From: Rhodocollybia butyracea
Taxonomy: Eukaryota; Basidiomycota; Agaricomycetes; Agaricales; Omphalotaceae
DNA: 64,000 bases
NCBI GenBank assembly: GCA_015501585.1
Contig: JADNRY010000105.1
Span: 62,001 to 126,000, forward strand
Direction: 5' to 3'
Within the stretch, counting starts at the first letter, position 1; each line of letters starts with the position of its first letter. Positions 19,121-31,556 of this stretch are shown piece after piece. Below the pieces are notes generated by a model that saw only the letters and a list, made by a program, of their open reading frames with translations, did not search any database and was not told where the DNA came from. Both the position numbers and the translations under genes were made by a program.

Positions 19121-22100
19121 AAACTCTCAATCGTTACAGACAAATCATCCGGACATGCATACCTCGTAGATCTCAGTACCAACACTGTTCTTGGGAACGT
19201 ACCACAGCCTGAGGGTAGTCAATCCACCCCTGCCCCTCCAAACCGTCCAGAGTTTGCTGGCCTAGCCTCTGACTGTGTTAATGATATATTCGACACAACT
19301 GACCCTGGTAGGGTTGAATACGAGGGATGGCTGGCATTTGAAGATTTGAAGGCTACCGTAAATTGGAGCGAGAGGAGGAGAGATATTGATATTGCCGCTG
19401 TTGTGCTATCCCCGCCAGACCAATCAGCTTGCACCAGACTCCCAACCACTGAATCACCTTTTCTATGTGACACTGGTGCAACTGTACATATCACGCCAGA
19501 ACGGAACGACTTCCTCACTCTACATCCTATTCCCCCTAGATTTGTCAAAGGCATAGGTGGCTCATCTATTGCAGCTTGTGGAGTTGGTGACATCAAACTT
19601 CGAACAGGCCGCAGAACCTACCTTATCCTTCATGACTGTTTATACATCCCCGAGTCAATGGTACGGCTTGTATCAGTTAGCGCACTGGCCAAACATTCTA
19701 ACGTTACAGCCCACTTCGACAAAGAGTCATGTTGGATTTCAAGGAACAATACTGGCGCCATAATCGCCCATGGCACACTCTCATCTACTCGCCACCTATA
19801 TACTCTCAATTTGAACTCTGCCGAGTTCGAACACGCATTTGTCGCTAAACAAACTCCTAGTCTGGAGACATGGCATAGACGCCTTGGTCATGCTAATTAC
19901 CAGGCCGTTTACGATATGTCCCAGAAGGACATGGTAAAAGGTATGCCCATCGACCTCTCCTCTGTCCCTCCCAAATGCCAATCATGTGTTCTTGGTAAAC
20001 AGACAAAAACTCCGGTACCAAAGAAACGGGAAGAAGGGCACAGAGCTACAAGATGTCTAGAGAAAGTATAGGTAGACTTATCGGGACCAGAGGCTGTTCG
20101 TTTGCGTACAGGAAATAACTACATCATGAACATTGTCGATGACTACACTAGTTATCCATGGACAATCCCCCTCGTAAATAAAGATGACGCATTCGATGAA
20201 CTCCAAGCATGGGAACGAGCCCGTGAACTAGAAACCGGTCTCAAGGTTGGAATATACCAAACCGATAATGGAGAACTGAAGTCTGATAAAATGCGAGACT
20301 GGCTTAAAACCAGAGGCACGCAACAACAGTTTACTGCCCCCTACACATCCGCGCACATAGGGAAGGTAGAACGAATGCATCCCACTCTCATGAACAAGGC
20401 ACGAACAATGTGTATTGACTCTGACTGCCCCACTAATCTATGGGATGAGTTCTACCTAACCGCGTCTCACCTACAAGCAAAAACAACAACCCGTTCACTG
20501 AATGGACAGACACCCTACAAGCTCTGGCACAAGAAGAAACCTGATCTCTCATACCTACGTGAGATTGGATGTAAAGCTTTCATACTCATCCAGAATAAAC
20601 ACAATCCAAAAATCTACGAGCGTTCACTGGAATGTATATTGATCGGCTATGAACTACAATCAAAAGCCTACCGCTGCTATCACCGTGAATCCAAATGAGT
20701 CTTCACTTCTTATCATGTCGACTTCATTGAGAGCTTTCAGCTCCCTATAGAACCCCGGCTCAAAAATACTGAACCTCCAAAAGAGACCACAGCCAAACCT
20801 AGCCAACAGCCTTCAGTTGAAGACACGGATGATGACAACGAGATACTCCCACCTGAACCAATAATTCCTCCACAGCCTCGGCATTCATCTAGGATTGAAA
20901 AGCTGCCAGATATCAATGAAAAGAACAGAAATCGCGTTCAGAACGCCATCGAACAGTCCAAGGAGAGCACGCAGCATACCAAAGAAGCCAGAGAACAGCG
21001 CAAAAATCTCGTCCAAGCACTACATGACGCCATCCCAGAAATAGATCAAGCTGCGGAAGACGCAATGGCTCGCCAAGAGCTTGGTGACAATCCCGGAGAA
21101 CAATGGGACGAGGCACAGAAGCTTGAAGAGGTCCTTTCAGTGATACTGGAGAGTGAGGGAAACTCCGATTTTGATGACGAGCCCAAGACATGGGCTGAAG
21201 CTATGTCAAGTACCGATGCACAGCAGTGGACAGCTGCCTACAGAGATGAGCTGCAGTCTCTTTGAGACATGGGGGTGTATAAACTCATACCTCGGTCTGA
21301 GGTTCCAAAGGGGTGTAAAATCCGAAAAGGCCGTCCTGTCCTTAAGAAAAAAACGAGATGAAAATGGAGTGGTAACTCGGTTTAAAGTCCGCCTAGTGTT
21401 CAAAGGTTTCGAACAGATATACGGACGTGATTATACAAAAACAACCTCACCAACAGCATGCATGGAATCTTGGAGAGTATTATTACATCTGGCAGCCAGC
21501 CTTGACTGGGATGCACAACAAATCGACGTCAAAACAGCATTCCTCTATGGCCTTCTCCCAGATGACGAAATTCAGTACATGGAACAGCCAAATGGTTTTG
21601 AAGAACCTGGCAAAGAAGATCATGTCTGGATGTTGCAGCGCGGGCTGTATGGGATGAAGCAAGCAGGGCGTATCTGGAACCAAACGCTGAACAATGCAAT
21701 GCTGGAATGGGGCTTTACCCGGTTAAGCTGCGAGTCATGCATCTACTAGCGAAAATCACCTACCGGAATAATTATTACTGCTGTTCACGTTGATGATTTC
21801 TTGACCATAGCAGACACCACAGAAGAGAATGAGAGGTTTAAGGAGGAGATGAAGCAGAAGTGGACAATTTCAGCCCTTGGTGATGCAAGATTCTGTGTTG
21901 GTATTGTGATTTCACGGAACCGAGGTAACAGGACAGTTGCACTATCCCAAATGGCACTAATAGATCGTATCATCGTGCAATTTGGACAAACGGATGCCTA
22001 CCCTGTTGACACTCCAATGGATGCAGGCCTGAAACTCCGAAAACCCGATCTAAATTCCATGTCTGAAGATGACTTACAACAGCTCAGAAATCTCCCATAC

Positions 22101-22670
22101 TCTGCCCTCGTAGGCAGTCTAATATACCTAGCCATTGGTACTAGACCAGACATTGCATACACTGTCCAACAACTGTCCCAATTCCTTTCCTCGTACTCTT
22201 GGGTCCATTGGAACGCCGCAGTCCGCGTTGTTCGCTACCTGAAAGGGACCCGAGGTTTTAAATTATTCCTTGGCGGTGTCGGAATAATGCTAAAACTACT
22301 TGGCCATACCAACTCCGATTGGGCCAACTGCCTTGACACCCAGTGTAGTATTGGTGGCTATTGTTTCTCCTTAGGGTCAGGCCTCATCTCATGGGCAGCA
22401 CGGAAACAGAAGACTGTGGCAGCTTCCTCATGTGAAGCAGAGTATATGGCTGGGTATGAATCAGCAAAAGAAGCTATATGGCTCAGGGCACTACTCCTAG
22501 GGATCGGCATACAACAGGAGGAGTCAACTCCACTCTTATGTGACAATAACGCCACCATTGTCCTATCGGAAGATCCCGCACTGCACTACCAGGTGAAACA
22601 CGTTGACATCAAGTACCATTTCCTACGTGAACATGTACAATCCAAAGAACTCGATACTTACGAGGTATGA
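19121..22670 (+). pseudogene. copia Pol region (PR-INT-RT-RH), broken
   Basis: The aspartic protease motif DTGATVHI lies near 19469. A GAG-pre-integrase segment follows (WHRRLGHANYQAVYDM, CVLGKQTKTP). The integrase core shows VDDYTSYPW, QTDNGEL and KVERMH. The reverse transcriptase shows QIDVKTAFLYG, GLYGMKQAGR and VHVDDF, which stands where YVDD is usual. RNase H shows SDWANC, SIGGYCFSLG and ASSCEAEYM. In-frame stops lie at 20069, 20696, 21263 and 21747, and there is a frame change near 21350 in an A-rich run. The frame closes at 22670, shortly before the 3' LTR. The element is autonomous in layout but not in coding capacity. Confidence 0.92.
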
Positions 22671-22717
22671 TGGGACTCCGACCCGACGATTCCACGCAAG
22701 GAGGAGATGTGTCTCGG

Positions 22718-22727
22718 TGAGGAGGAG
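22718..22727 (+). other. Polypurine tract
   Basis: The purine run GAGGAGGAG immediately precedes the 3' LTR, the expected position for plus-strand priming. Confidence 0.7.
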
Positions 22728-23004
22728 TGTTGGTATCTATCGAACACCTCGAACACTTATCTTGAATAACGATCACGTTACTTTTTCCTTTACTATATAT
22801 ATTACTTAGGCGCCGCCAGCACACCTCAGTCGAAATACCACATTAATCGACTGAGGTGAGCATATCTTTCTACTAATCTCTAGATATACAAACTAACGAT
22901 ACCTCATAGTGACTTACGGTACACTAATTAGGTATCTAATTTAGTCGAAATACCACATCGACTGAGTGACTTACGGTACACTAATTAGGTTCAGATTTTC
23001 TACA
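22728..23004 (+). repeat. 3' LTR of the copia element
   Basis: Nearly identical to the 5' LTR; the only difference I see is CACATTAATCGACTG in place of CACATCGACTG. It is followed directly by the TTTTC target duplication. Confidence 0.95.
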
Positions 23005-23009
23005 TTTTC

Positions 23010-23603
23010 ATTCTATCGCATGGTTAGATGGGCTGCAAATGAATGGGTTCAAGGACCAGAAGTGGAGTGCGCATGAGGAATTTGTATCGCAAGATATCTG
23101 TGACTGGTATATCACAAAGACGGGTGTGAGGAGTATTCCCACCTACTACGGTTGGAAGATACTGGTTATACAGTATGTGCTTTGTGGCTGGGAGGTTATG
23201 TCTCTTTGGTCGTACCACTGACTTGTCATGGGTTCAAATCTAGGTACTACAATGAATGTTACCAGTCCTTGATCTTCGTATGGCAGTGTCTGATTGAAAG
23301 GTGTAGAACTCTTCGATACAAATGTAAAGACGATCTATGTGCGAGGACTCAATGATAAAATGCCTACGCCAAACCTTAGCCACATGAGGTTTATCGCCTT
23401 GCTCGGCCCTGATTTTCAACATATCAAATCACGCAGCAAACACGAGTGTTTCCTCATCTTGTGTCGATGATGACCTGCTTCCCATGCTGGCCCAAAAAGA
23501 GTGCTCTGCTTTCATCGGACAATGAAGTTTTCAGTCAAAGAGGCGATGTGATTGTTATTCTAATACCTATTATGGCAACATTTTATGTTTGCTTACTCTT
23601 CAG
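23010..23603. other. Region before the NLR gene; first exon of the NLR may lie here
   Basis: A plus-strand frame at 23039-23221 (MNGFKDQKWSAHEEF) has no recognised domain. The first coding exon of the NLR gene probably lies in or before this stretch, but no ATG exon with a fitting donor could be chosen. The copia insertion may have separated it from its original promoter. Confidence 0.35.
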
Positions 23604-26537
23604 ATTCTCAATGAAGTAGGCAACGATCGAGAGGATCTAGGTGCGCCAAGCAAGAGTGAACAAGTTAGGGAGACAGGAAAGATACTTCTCGAAGCTTTGG
23701 AAGCAGTGGCCGAGCAAATACCTGTACCAGGAGTAAGTATCGCCGTCAAAATGGCAAATAATCTCGTTCGAACATGTGAGGTAAGGACAACTAATTATGA
23801 TTTTGTCATTCACCCACTTAACATTAACCATCGCTAGGACGGCCATGCAACCTTGCAGCAAGCAGAGGTTCTCAAGAAACGCATTAAGAATTTGGCGATG
23901 GTCCTTGTCAATCAACTCAAGGGCAAAAAAGCCGAAGAAATTGAAGAAAAGTTACGGAAAGATGTAGAACAATTGGAGAAGTTAGTATTTCCTAAAAATT
24001 TAATGGAACATGTTCTAATGTGCGCGACTTTCTAGTGATCTGAAATATATCCAGTCGAAACTGGATGAAATTGCATCACAGAATGCATTCCTTGTGATAC
24101 TATTCCGACGGCTGAACGAGGATAAAGTTCGAGGATGTGTAGAACGTTTGACAAATGCATTGGAGAGCTTCGATGTGAGTTGTTATTTAATATGCCCTTC
24201 CATCGTCTTCCTCAATCCCTATAGCTGGCACGCCAGATTGCCAGCACCGATGCTCTTGATCATCTTTCTCAGCAGATCATCACATTCTATAAGCAGCAGC
24301 AAACGACTTTGGAAGATATTCGCCAGTCTACAAAAAATGTGGAAAAGAGATTTGAGAATATGGAGCAGAATATGGAATTCGTTCGTGCTATACTCGCCGA
24401 GAAGAAGTACCAAGGGGAAGAGAATAGTTCTAGCCCTAGACGGGGTGTTATCCCGGTTGCGCCTGATATTTTCTTTGGACGTGACACCATTGTCAATGAC
24501 TTTGTGCAAATGCTGGTCTCTGAGGAGAGCAGTATCGCTCGTATCTGCCTCTTAGGACCTGGAGGGATGGGAAAGACGTCAATAGCTCGTGCAGTTTTGC
24601 ACCATCCCACTGTGATTGATCATTTTGGTGAGGAAAACCGTGTATGGGTACCTTGTGTTAAGGCTACTTCTGTATCCCTGCTTCAGGATACTCTTTATGA
24701 TTCTCTGGGGGTTTCCCTCAGTACAGGAGACCCGCTCCATGATATCATTCAAGAGCTAAAGTCCTCACAATCTCCCATCATCCTCGTACTTGACAACTTT
24801 GAAACCCCTTGGAATGTTCGTGGCAAACAGTCGGAGGTGCAGGAAATCCTTTTGCAGCTTGTGAAGCTCCGGCATGTCACTCTCTTTGTCACCATGCGAT
24901 CATTTGGACCACCTGGGGATGGTGTTCAATGGAAAAGTCTTCAGTTAGAGGCTGTTGAGGAGGAAGCATCGGTGCGCATCTATGCTGAGATCGATTCTGC
25001 TGGAAGTAAAGGCCCTGGGCTGTCATCGTTGCTCGACAAAATTGGACACATGCCCTTAGCTGTAACACTGATGGCAAAACTTGGACAGAAAATGGGATAT
25101 TCGCCTGCAGAGCTTCTTGAACTCTATAAAGACGCAGGGACTGCATTATTGAACCTCGGAGAGGAGTCCCAGCGGAGTATGGATATCTGTATAGACTTGT
25201 CTGTTAAGAGTCAGCCAATGATTGACTCTCCTAGTGCAGCGAAACTACTCGCCATCCTTGCTCTGCTGCCTGTTGGAACTACGTTAAATGCACTGTCTCG
25301 CTGGTGGGCGCGTGATATCCCCAAAACTGCCATCACCTTGGGACTAGGGACGCTCCTTGACACATCTTTGGTGGAGAAACGTGCAGATACCTTTGCTGTC
25401 CTCCCAGTAATCCGCTCATATGTTCTTGACCCGAAACGGTTCCCTGCAGATGTACGCATATCTGCGATACAGATTGCATGCGTGTTTCTCAAAGAGCACA
25501 ATGGGTCTCTGGGAGAAAGCACCTATGTAACACACAAGCATGCCCGTTCCTTCGAGGAAACTAATCTACAAGGAATTCTTTTGGAAACAACAATACCTGA
25601 TCCAGATATAATCAGAGCTCTTCTCATCCTATCAGAGCACCAGAGTGGAACACGGCCACGTATGGAAGTTGCCCAGCATGCCTTGCAGCTCTCGCACATG
25701 ACCAAAGATCATAAATTGCATGCGGAAGCCTTGTATTGGAATGGTCGTAATTTACTTGGCAGTGATTGTTATGAGGATGCCATGGAGCAACTCCGACTTG
25801 CACGAGAAGCATTTCTCCGTGCATCAGAACTAAAGCATGCTGCTGATACCTTATGCTGGATTGGATATTTGCCCATTTTCACAGAGGGACAACAGAACAC
25901 AGTTAATCTCAAGAACGCCTTGGAGGAATTTCAATCTTTAATTGATCCAGGGGGTATAGCCAGGTGCCAGATGTGGCTGGTAAATGAATGGGACTCTCAG
26001 TCGCTTCAAACCCTCACCGATATTCGTGAATACTGCATTTCTCATAATCTTCTACTCCAGCAAGCACAATGCGCTCAACGTCTGTCAGGGACCTATGATA
26101 ACATTGGAAGATTTGAGGAGGCCAAAAAATGGGGTTTAATTGCGCTCGCAGAATGGAAACAGCTATACGGGTGGTCCAGATACACGTTTGGGATGCTTGG
26201 GAAGATATGCATCTCTTTAGGTGAATATGACAAGGCTGTGGAATATCTGATGAAACAGTTAGAAGAGAGCAAAGCTTATGGGAGCGCACTGGAAATTGCT
26301 AGGACATTGTTCCTGTTGGGACGGGCCTGGATGAAGAAAGGGCACAAGGAAGATGCACGGGGGGCATTCACAGAAACGCTTAAATACAACGAAATGTTTC
26401 AGGGAGCATGGGATACTTCAGCAACTCAAAGGGCATCCACATTCTACCTTGCCAGATTGGAAAATAACTCCAGAGAGCCTAACATGGAGGAGCAGGAGGC
26501 ACTCGAGATGCTCTGTCTAGAAGGGGATCTACTTTAA
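23604..26537 (+). CDS. NLR-like NB-ARC protein with C-terminal TPR repeats; N-terminal exon unresolved
   Basis: Four exons join in phase: 23604-23780, 23838-23980, 24036-24174 and 24225-26537, giving about 923 residues. The N-terminal part is alpha-helical and rich in E/K/Q (LEALEAVAEQIPVPGVSIAV is typical of adaptor regions of basidiomycete NLRs). The NTPase core follows: an FFGRDTIVNDF entry, P-loop LLGPGGMGKTS (about 24550-24582), Walker B ILVLDNFETPW, and MPLAVTLMAKLG in the GxPLA position. The C-terminal 300 residues contain TPR-like helical repeats (ALYWNGRNLLGSDCYEDAME, YDNIGRFEEAKKWGLIAL, ISLGEYDKAVEYLMKQL). Proteins of this layout act as STAND switches, in fungi associated with non-self recognition; the role here is inferred from domains only. 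The start codon was not found; the exon at 23604 follows a clear acceptor (CTCTTCAG). Confidence 0.88.
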
Positions 26538-27184
26538 GTTGTTGCGTAACTGGTGAGTACTTCAAACTGCTGACTTCTTCTAACAAGGTTTGTTCTTTAA
26601 CAACAACGTCTGTTTGCTTAGTATCAGGCTGGTTTGTTCAGTGATACGACTTCGAGCAATGAGGATCATCTTAAATACTTGGATACCTGTTCTGCTTAGT
26701 TAGTTCCTTACTTAATGCAAAGGTCTGGCATATCGTTGTATCATTGGACTCGGTCTTGTCTTAAGCGGCACCGAAGCGGCACTTGCGTTCAATCGATGTA
26801 AGTCAGAGGTAACTGTGCACGCTTTTGAGAGCACCATATAAGAAAAGGATGTAGGTGGATGTTAAAGAAGAAAGTCAAGTTCTGCCGCAGCTTGCTCTGT
26901 CCCGTCTGGGTGTAAGCACTCTAAATTTTATTTTCTATATTTCTATTTACACTGGTCGGCCGAAGCACCAAAATGCGCCAGCGCCTGCTACTACTAGTTC
27001 TAAAGACGAATCGTTACTTACTGTTATTGTGCTTTGCGTGGTCAGGAGTGGACTTGAATTGTTTACTATACTCCGTAATGTGCCCAAGCGTGAGCGCGCG
27101 CATTGCTAGTGAAAGTAATAACATAAGAATCCAGCCTGGGGAGCAAGGAAACAATTCACCTTTCCTGGTAGTTTGGCTGCGCGA
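26538..27184. other. Intergenic with a piece of the FunK1/NmrA repeat
   Basis: About 26670-26715 carries TAAATACTTGGATACCTGTT and TCTGCTTAGTTAGTTCC, which matches the NmrA-FunK1 intergenic repeat at 14258-14350. The rest shows no gene. Confidence 0.5.
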
Positions 27185-29173
27185 CTACTCCGGACCAGGC
27201 CTTGGTAGCGACCTCTTTCTTTCCAGTATACGATACCCAGTGCCCATCGAGCTCATAAGTAGCGTCAGCCCCGTAAATATAATAAGAGGGCCCTAAAGGG
27301 AATTGTCAGATTAAAAGATCCCGGCGTCGAACAATGATGGAGTCTTACATATCCTTCAAACCCATATATCGTATGCGATTTATTCGTCAGACGCCAGGGA
27401 TGAAGCAATCCCGATGCTATAGGAGCTGCTAGAGCATTCCCAATACCTTTTCCTTCAGTAATTTAATGATTGATTAGCTACGAATCAGTACACGACCTTA
27501 AAACGTAGTGACATACCACCGAGGAAAATGCTCATGAGAGTTGAAGCCTGGCGTGGATCATCGCCATCTGCGGTCGCCACAAACCTTGGCCACAACGCAC
27601 TCCAGCTTGGAGCGAGGAAGCCGTATGCACACGCAAACATAAGAAGAGGAAGAAGGGTCTCGGCGAAGCCCCAGAGGAGGAAGACGGACATAGCGGAACC
27701 AAGGGAGGATAAGAGGATAGACCAACGAACGTCGAAGAGATCCGAAAGCCATCCCAAGAAAATGAGTCCAGGCACCGAGGCACCTGTGTTAGAGTGAAGG
27801 TGAGGATCTGACGAGTCGCAGACGAATGTTGCAAGTGGAACTGACCATTGATAAGTGAGAGCGCAAGCGACCCGGAGGTTGTTCCAAGGTTCAGATCGGA
27901 AGCAAAGGCTACGGTCGGTGAAAGTTTAGGCATGAGCGACGATGTGCAATAGGAGAGATAGTTACTCGGTAAATACAACGAAGGCAAGAAATTCGCTAGT
28001 CCTTGGAATAGATTCGCGATAAAAAGAATCCAGAAAGAACTGTATGTCAAGAACGCAGTGTTGATGCTTCGGACCTCTACGACTTGCGCTACTGGGACTC
28101 GAGGCTTGATGAATGGAAGACAGGGCACAGTGAAAACGAGAAATGCGACGGCCTAGAAGATATCCGAGTCACAATGAGCTGGGGTATATTTCTAAATCAG
28201 CGAACACTTACTAGCGACAATAGTGTTGTTCTCCGACCATATTTTCCGAGGAGATTTTCGACAATGAAGGGAGTGACTACTCCTCCTACACCTGTGTTGC
28301 GGTTAGTTACTGTGTTGTTCACGCCAGTACAGATGTTACATACCTGTACCAGAGTACATGACCCCGTTTGCCTGGATATCTTAGCAAAACGATACGATTA
28401 CAAACAGAACGAGAGCTCACAATGCCACGTCTCTGTGAAAACCATTCAAATAGATACGTCGACATGGGGAAGTACAGTAGACCTATCGCAAGCATGTATC
28501 AACTTTCGGACACCATTCAGGTAAAAGACACGACCTACTTCCACCCAACGAGTACATGATCCCTTGCGTGATAATCAAATGCCAATTTTTCGTCGAAAAC
28601 GCAGCTCCTGTTAATCCTGACACACATAGCGTAATCCCCAAAATCATCGCAGTTTTCTTGTGCCGAGGGAACCGATTGATGATAAGCAGGACGATTGGGG
28701 AGGAGAGATAAAGGACACCACTGGCCAAGGAGCCGACGAGAGCGAGGGAGGCAGAGGAATATCGTTTCAAGTCGGGATCGGTGGTATAGAAATTAAGGAA
28801 AACCCCATACGAGAATGGTGGTGACCTTATAAGATCGCATCAGGCACACCGATGTACGGGATGGAAAGAGAGTTAGCCTTACCAGACCATCAACTCAATA
28901 AACCATGCCCCGACAAGATATGCGAACGCTTGAAAGCCACGATCCTAGTTGGCAATCACCGTCAACATATATCTAAACGTAAACATGAATTGTCCCCGAG
29001 TCCCGCACCATTGGAGGAAGAGAAATCGCATTTTCAGAGTCAATATCGAGACACTGGGTGTTGGCTGTTGGTAGTACGACGCCACCGGTAGCAGCAAAGT
29101 CAACGTCTTTCTGAGAGACTGAAGTACATTTCTCGTCGGGCCCTCCAGGTCTGTAAAGCCTAGTAAACGCCAA
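27185..29173 (-). CDS. MFS transporter, monocarboxylate-permease type, many introns
   Basis: At least nine minus-strand exons can be joined by GT..AG introns. The first placed exon, about 29150-29005, encodes a hydrophilic N-tail ending ISLPPMVRDSG. Membrane segments follow in order: GFQAFAYLVGAWFIELMVW; FSYGVFLNFYTTDPDLKRYS; ALVGSLASGVLYLSSPIVLL; ILGITLCVSGLTGAAFS; then LLYFPMSTYLFEWFSQRRGI (the MCT-type loop), ANGVMYSGVGGVVTPFI, TAFLTYSSFWILFIANLF, GLIFLGWLSDLFDVR, LLWGFAETLLPLLMFACAYG and PLIIFTGLTLLMSS. The stop is at 27185-27187. This is the fungal monocarboxylate transporter-like branch of the major facilitator superfamily, acting at a membrane; the substrate is unknown. The N-terminal start is unresolved: an ATGATG at 29284 is possible but needs an implausibly short intron. 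Confidence 0.85.
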
Positions 29174-31556
29174 GTATCTGAATTAACGAAGAAATTTGAC
29201 CCACTCTTGATCTAAGGAAGCAGCAGGGTACACTGAAATTGGTCCAAGTTCAATGCTGGAAGAGGCGTCTGAGTAGCTCATCATGGTTGGGATCTGAACT
29301 TCGTACAAACTCACACTGAGCTTCTTCTTGCTGAGCTTTCAGGCACTCGAATGCAATGACTCGATGGGATGGAGAAGCGATCGATGGAATTGGGTTCTGG
29401 AACTTGTGACACAACGGAAAGTAGCGAAAATCTTTTCCGCCGAACAGAACTTTAACCGTGTGTGAGCGTTGTTAACTTGTTAGGAGCGTACCTGAGTGTA
29501 CGCTCTATTAAGCGCTTAATTGCGCGTAAATAAGCGCCACGTGCTGACCATGTGCCTTCGACAAGAAGTACTCGTAGACCAGTGCCATGAACTCATGCCA
29601 ATGGACCGGAATTCTCTCAGTATACTTGCCTTTTGCTGCGCTCACCGACTCACCGTCACAATGGCATCCAAAACGTGGGTGAACTGACACCGCAGTTTTT
29701 CAGCCTTTTCCAATCATCAACGCCAGACATGGAAAGCAGCTTCCAGTCGATGTCCTCGTGTTATGACCTGCGCCCGTTATCTTTGATCCCTGTGCCAACG
29801 ATATCAGGACGGGAAGAAGTGCTTTACCCTCGGAAGATATGTAGAGAGCATGGACACTCAGTGAAATGCGACGATTGCAGACGTGGGTCAAGAAGGGCTA
29901 TTCAAGGCTATTCATGAATAGAGTCGATCGACTGAAGCGCTCCCGATACTTTATGCATTATGTCCAGCCCTCCGAGCTCTTCTCTCTCGTCCAATCATTC
30001 TCTCAGTCTGATCTTGCGAGATTGGGTTATCGTGTGTACATGTGCTTTGGCCCTTGTTGGCTTTTTCTCTCCGCGAAATTCTAGAGGTACCCGAAAATTT
30101 TTCTGCACCGCGTCCGCGTCCGCGCCTGTACTGCCATTGTATCCTCTTCGAATCGAAAAATGTTCTCGGTGTCACGATATTCCAACTTTGAACTGTTCTA
30201 GTAGAGCCATTTCTTTTGAGAACCAGTCCAACTCCTTTGCAAACTCTTCTCGTTCATTCCTCGGTTTTCTGCTTGCGCTTTTGACCGTGATTCAACGTCG
30301 CTAGCTCTCGTTTCTCTATAGTACCAGTACTTCAGATTCGAAGATGACGATGCCGTTGTGCGTCTACCGCTCACAGTACACCCTACATGTCCTATATCGC
30401 CGAAATGCTACGTGGGTGGATATCATCGTTGGCATTGAAGTTAGTGACTAGTGAAGCTTGAAGCTTGAAGCCTTGCGCATGGTGCCAAAAGTTGACGTCA
30501 GCGAATTTGCCTTCAAATCGAATCATCTCCCGTATACGCCGTATATGCCGTCCGCAGCTCCAAATCTTTGTTTAAATAACAGAGGGAGCGCCTGCTGAGT
30601 ATCTTATATTTTGAACGAGGTTCAGCTGGAGAATTCTAGGGCACCTCGTTGCCAGTTCGTATGGCTGGGGGTGATTTAGTACCGTCTTCCAAGTTGATAT
30701 TTTGAGATGTTCGTATAGGATGGCAGAGGATAGCCAGCATCTCCTCGTTATCCTCTTGGATGGCCCGCTTCAGGCGGAGCCGATTGAGAGTTCGTAAACG
30801 ACTGCCAGAGCCCAATTTTGGTTCGTATGATCCTGGCCGGAAATTTTCAGCGACAAAGAGTATTTTCGGGTTCTGGAATTCCACGTCTCTTCGTTGCTCA
30901 AACAGATCCGGAACCTAGTTGTTCGGCACTTTTATGATGTACCCGAAATATACAATTTTCCATCGTGAGTCGTTGCTTCTTCTTACCATTGATCATGGAT
31001 ACCACTCCTACCAGGATGCCGAAACATCAATATTCATCGTCCCCTTCTGCTTCCCCGCTTCCCGGTGGATAACAATGCTAGTGGATATGGGGGACAAGGA
31101 CGACTCAGGTAAGTAGAGAGGAAGAGACACCACTACTGACACTATTCGGACTCCTTTACTTCCAACATTTTCGCACCCGAACTGTCAACTAGTGAATTTG
31201 TCATATTGCTCCTCTCAACTTGCCCTTATAATGCGATAGAATTAGTCCGTGGAGATTCTACAAGATTCTACAATTACAACAACCATTCCTCACTCATTCC
31301 TCCTGCCCTCATCAGACTATGTTACTTGTCAATAGATCTCATCTTGGAAAAATCGAATGTTACCACTCCATCTGCAGATCGGTCCCTCCCGCACCCGCAT
31401 TCAACTTTTAAGTATGAGCACCAGCCGAGAGGTACCAGCAGGTACCCCGGTCTACTTTTCACAGTTCTCGTTTACGACAGCCTGAGAGCCGCACGGGTAG
31501 TAGAAGGATTTAAGACTAGCTTCCTACGACGTTAACTATCAATCTCTCTGATAATC
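29174..31556. other. Intergenic, 2.4 kb, only weak open frames
   Basis: No recognised gene. A plus-strand frame at about 29727-29917 contains a C-x3-H-x5-C-x2-C pattern (ICREHGHSVKCDDC). Another at 29960-30304 has one hydrophobic segment (WVIVCTCALALVGFF). A minus-strand frame at 30636-30884 has no motif. None has good splice or family support, so I leave them uncalled. Confidence 0.35.

Larger units (their letters stand above)
17790..23004 (+). mobile_element. Ty1/copia LTR retrotransposon, full length (5,215 bp), TSD TTTTC
   Basis: The element is bounded by LTRs of 273 and 277 bp that start TGTTGG and end TCTACA, and is flanked by TTTTC at 17785-17789 and 23005-23009. Domain order is Gag, protease, integrase, reverse transcriptase and RNase H, with integrase before reverse transcriptase, which defines the copia superfamily. 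A primer-binding site follows the 5' LTR and a purine tract precedes the 3' LTR. The LTRs differ visibly only by a 4-base insertion (TTAA), which points to a recent insertion, yet the coding region has five in-frame stops and several frame changes and cannot encode a complete polyprotein. Confidence 0.95.

Noticed and set aside
23180..23250. B-box-like GGGTTCAAATCTAGG suggesting a tRNA
   Set aside because: No matching 5' acceptor strand and no A box at the expected spacing.
29633..30304. Plus-strand frames with a Cys/His pattern and one hydrophobic segment
   Set aside because: No splice junction or homology joins them into a gene; too weak to call.
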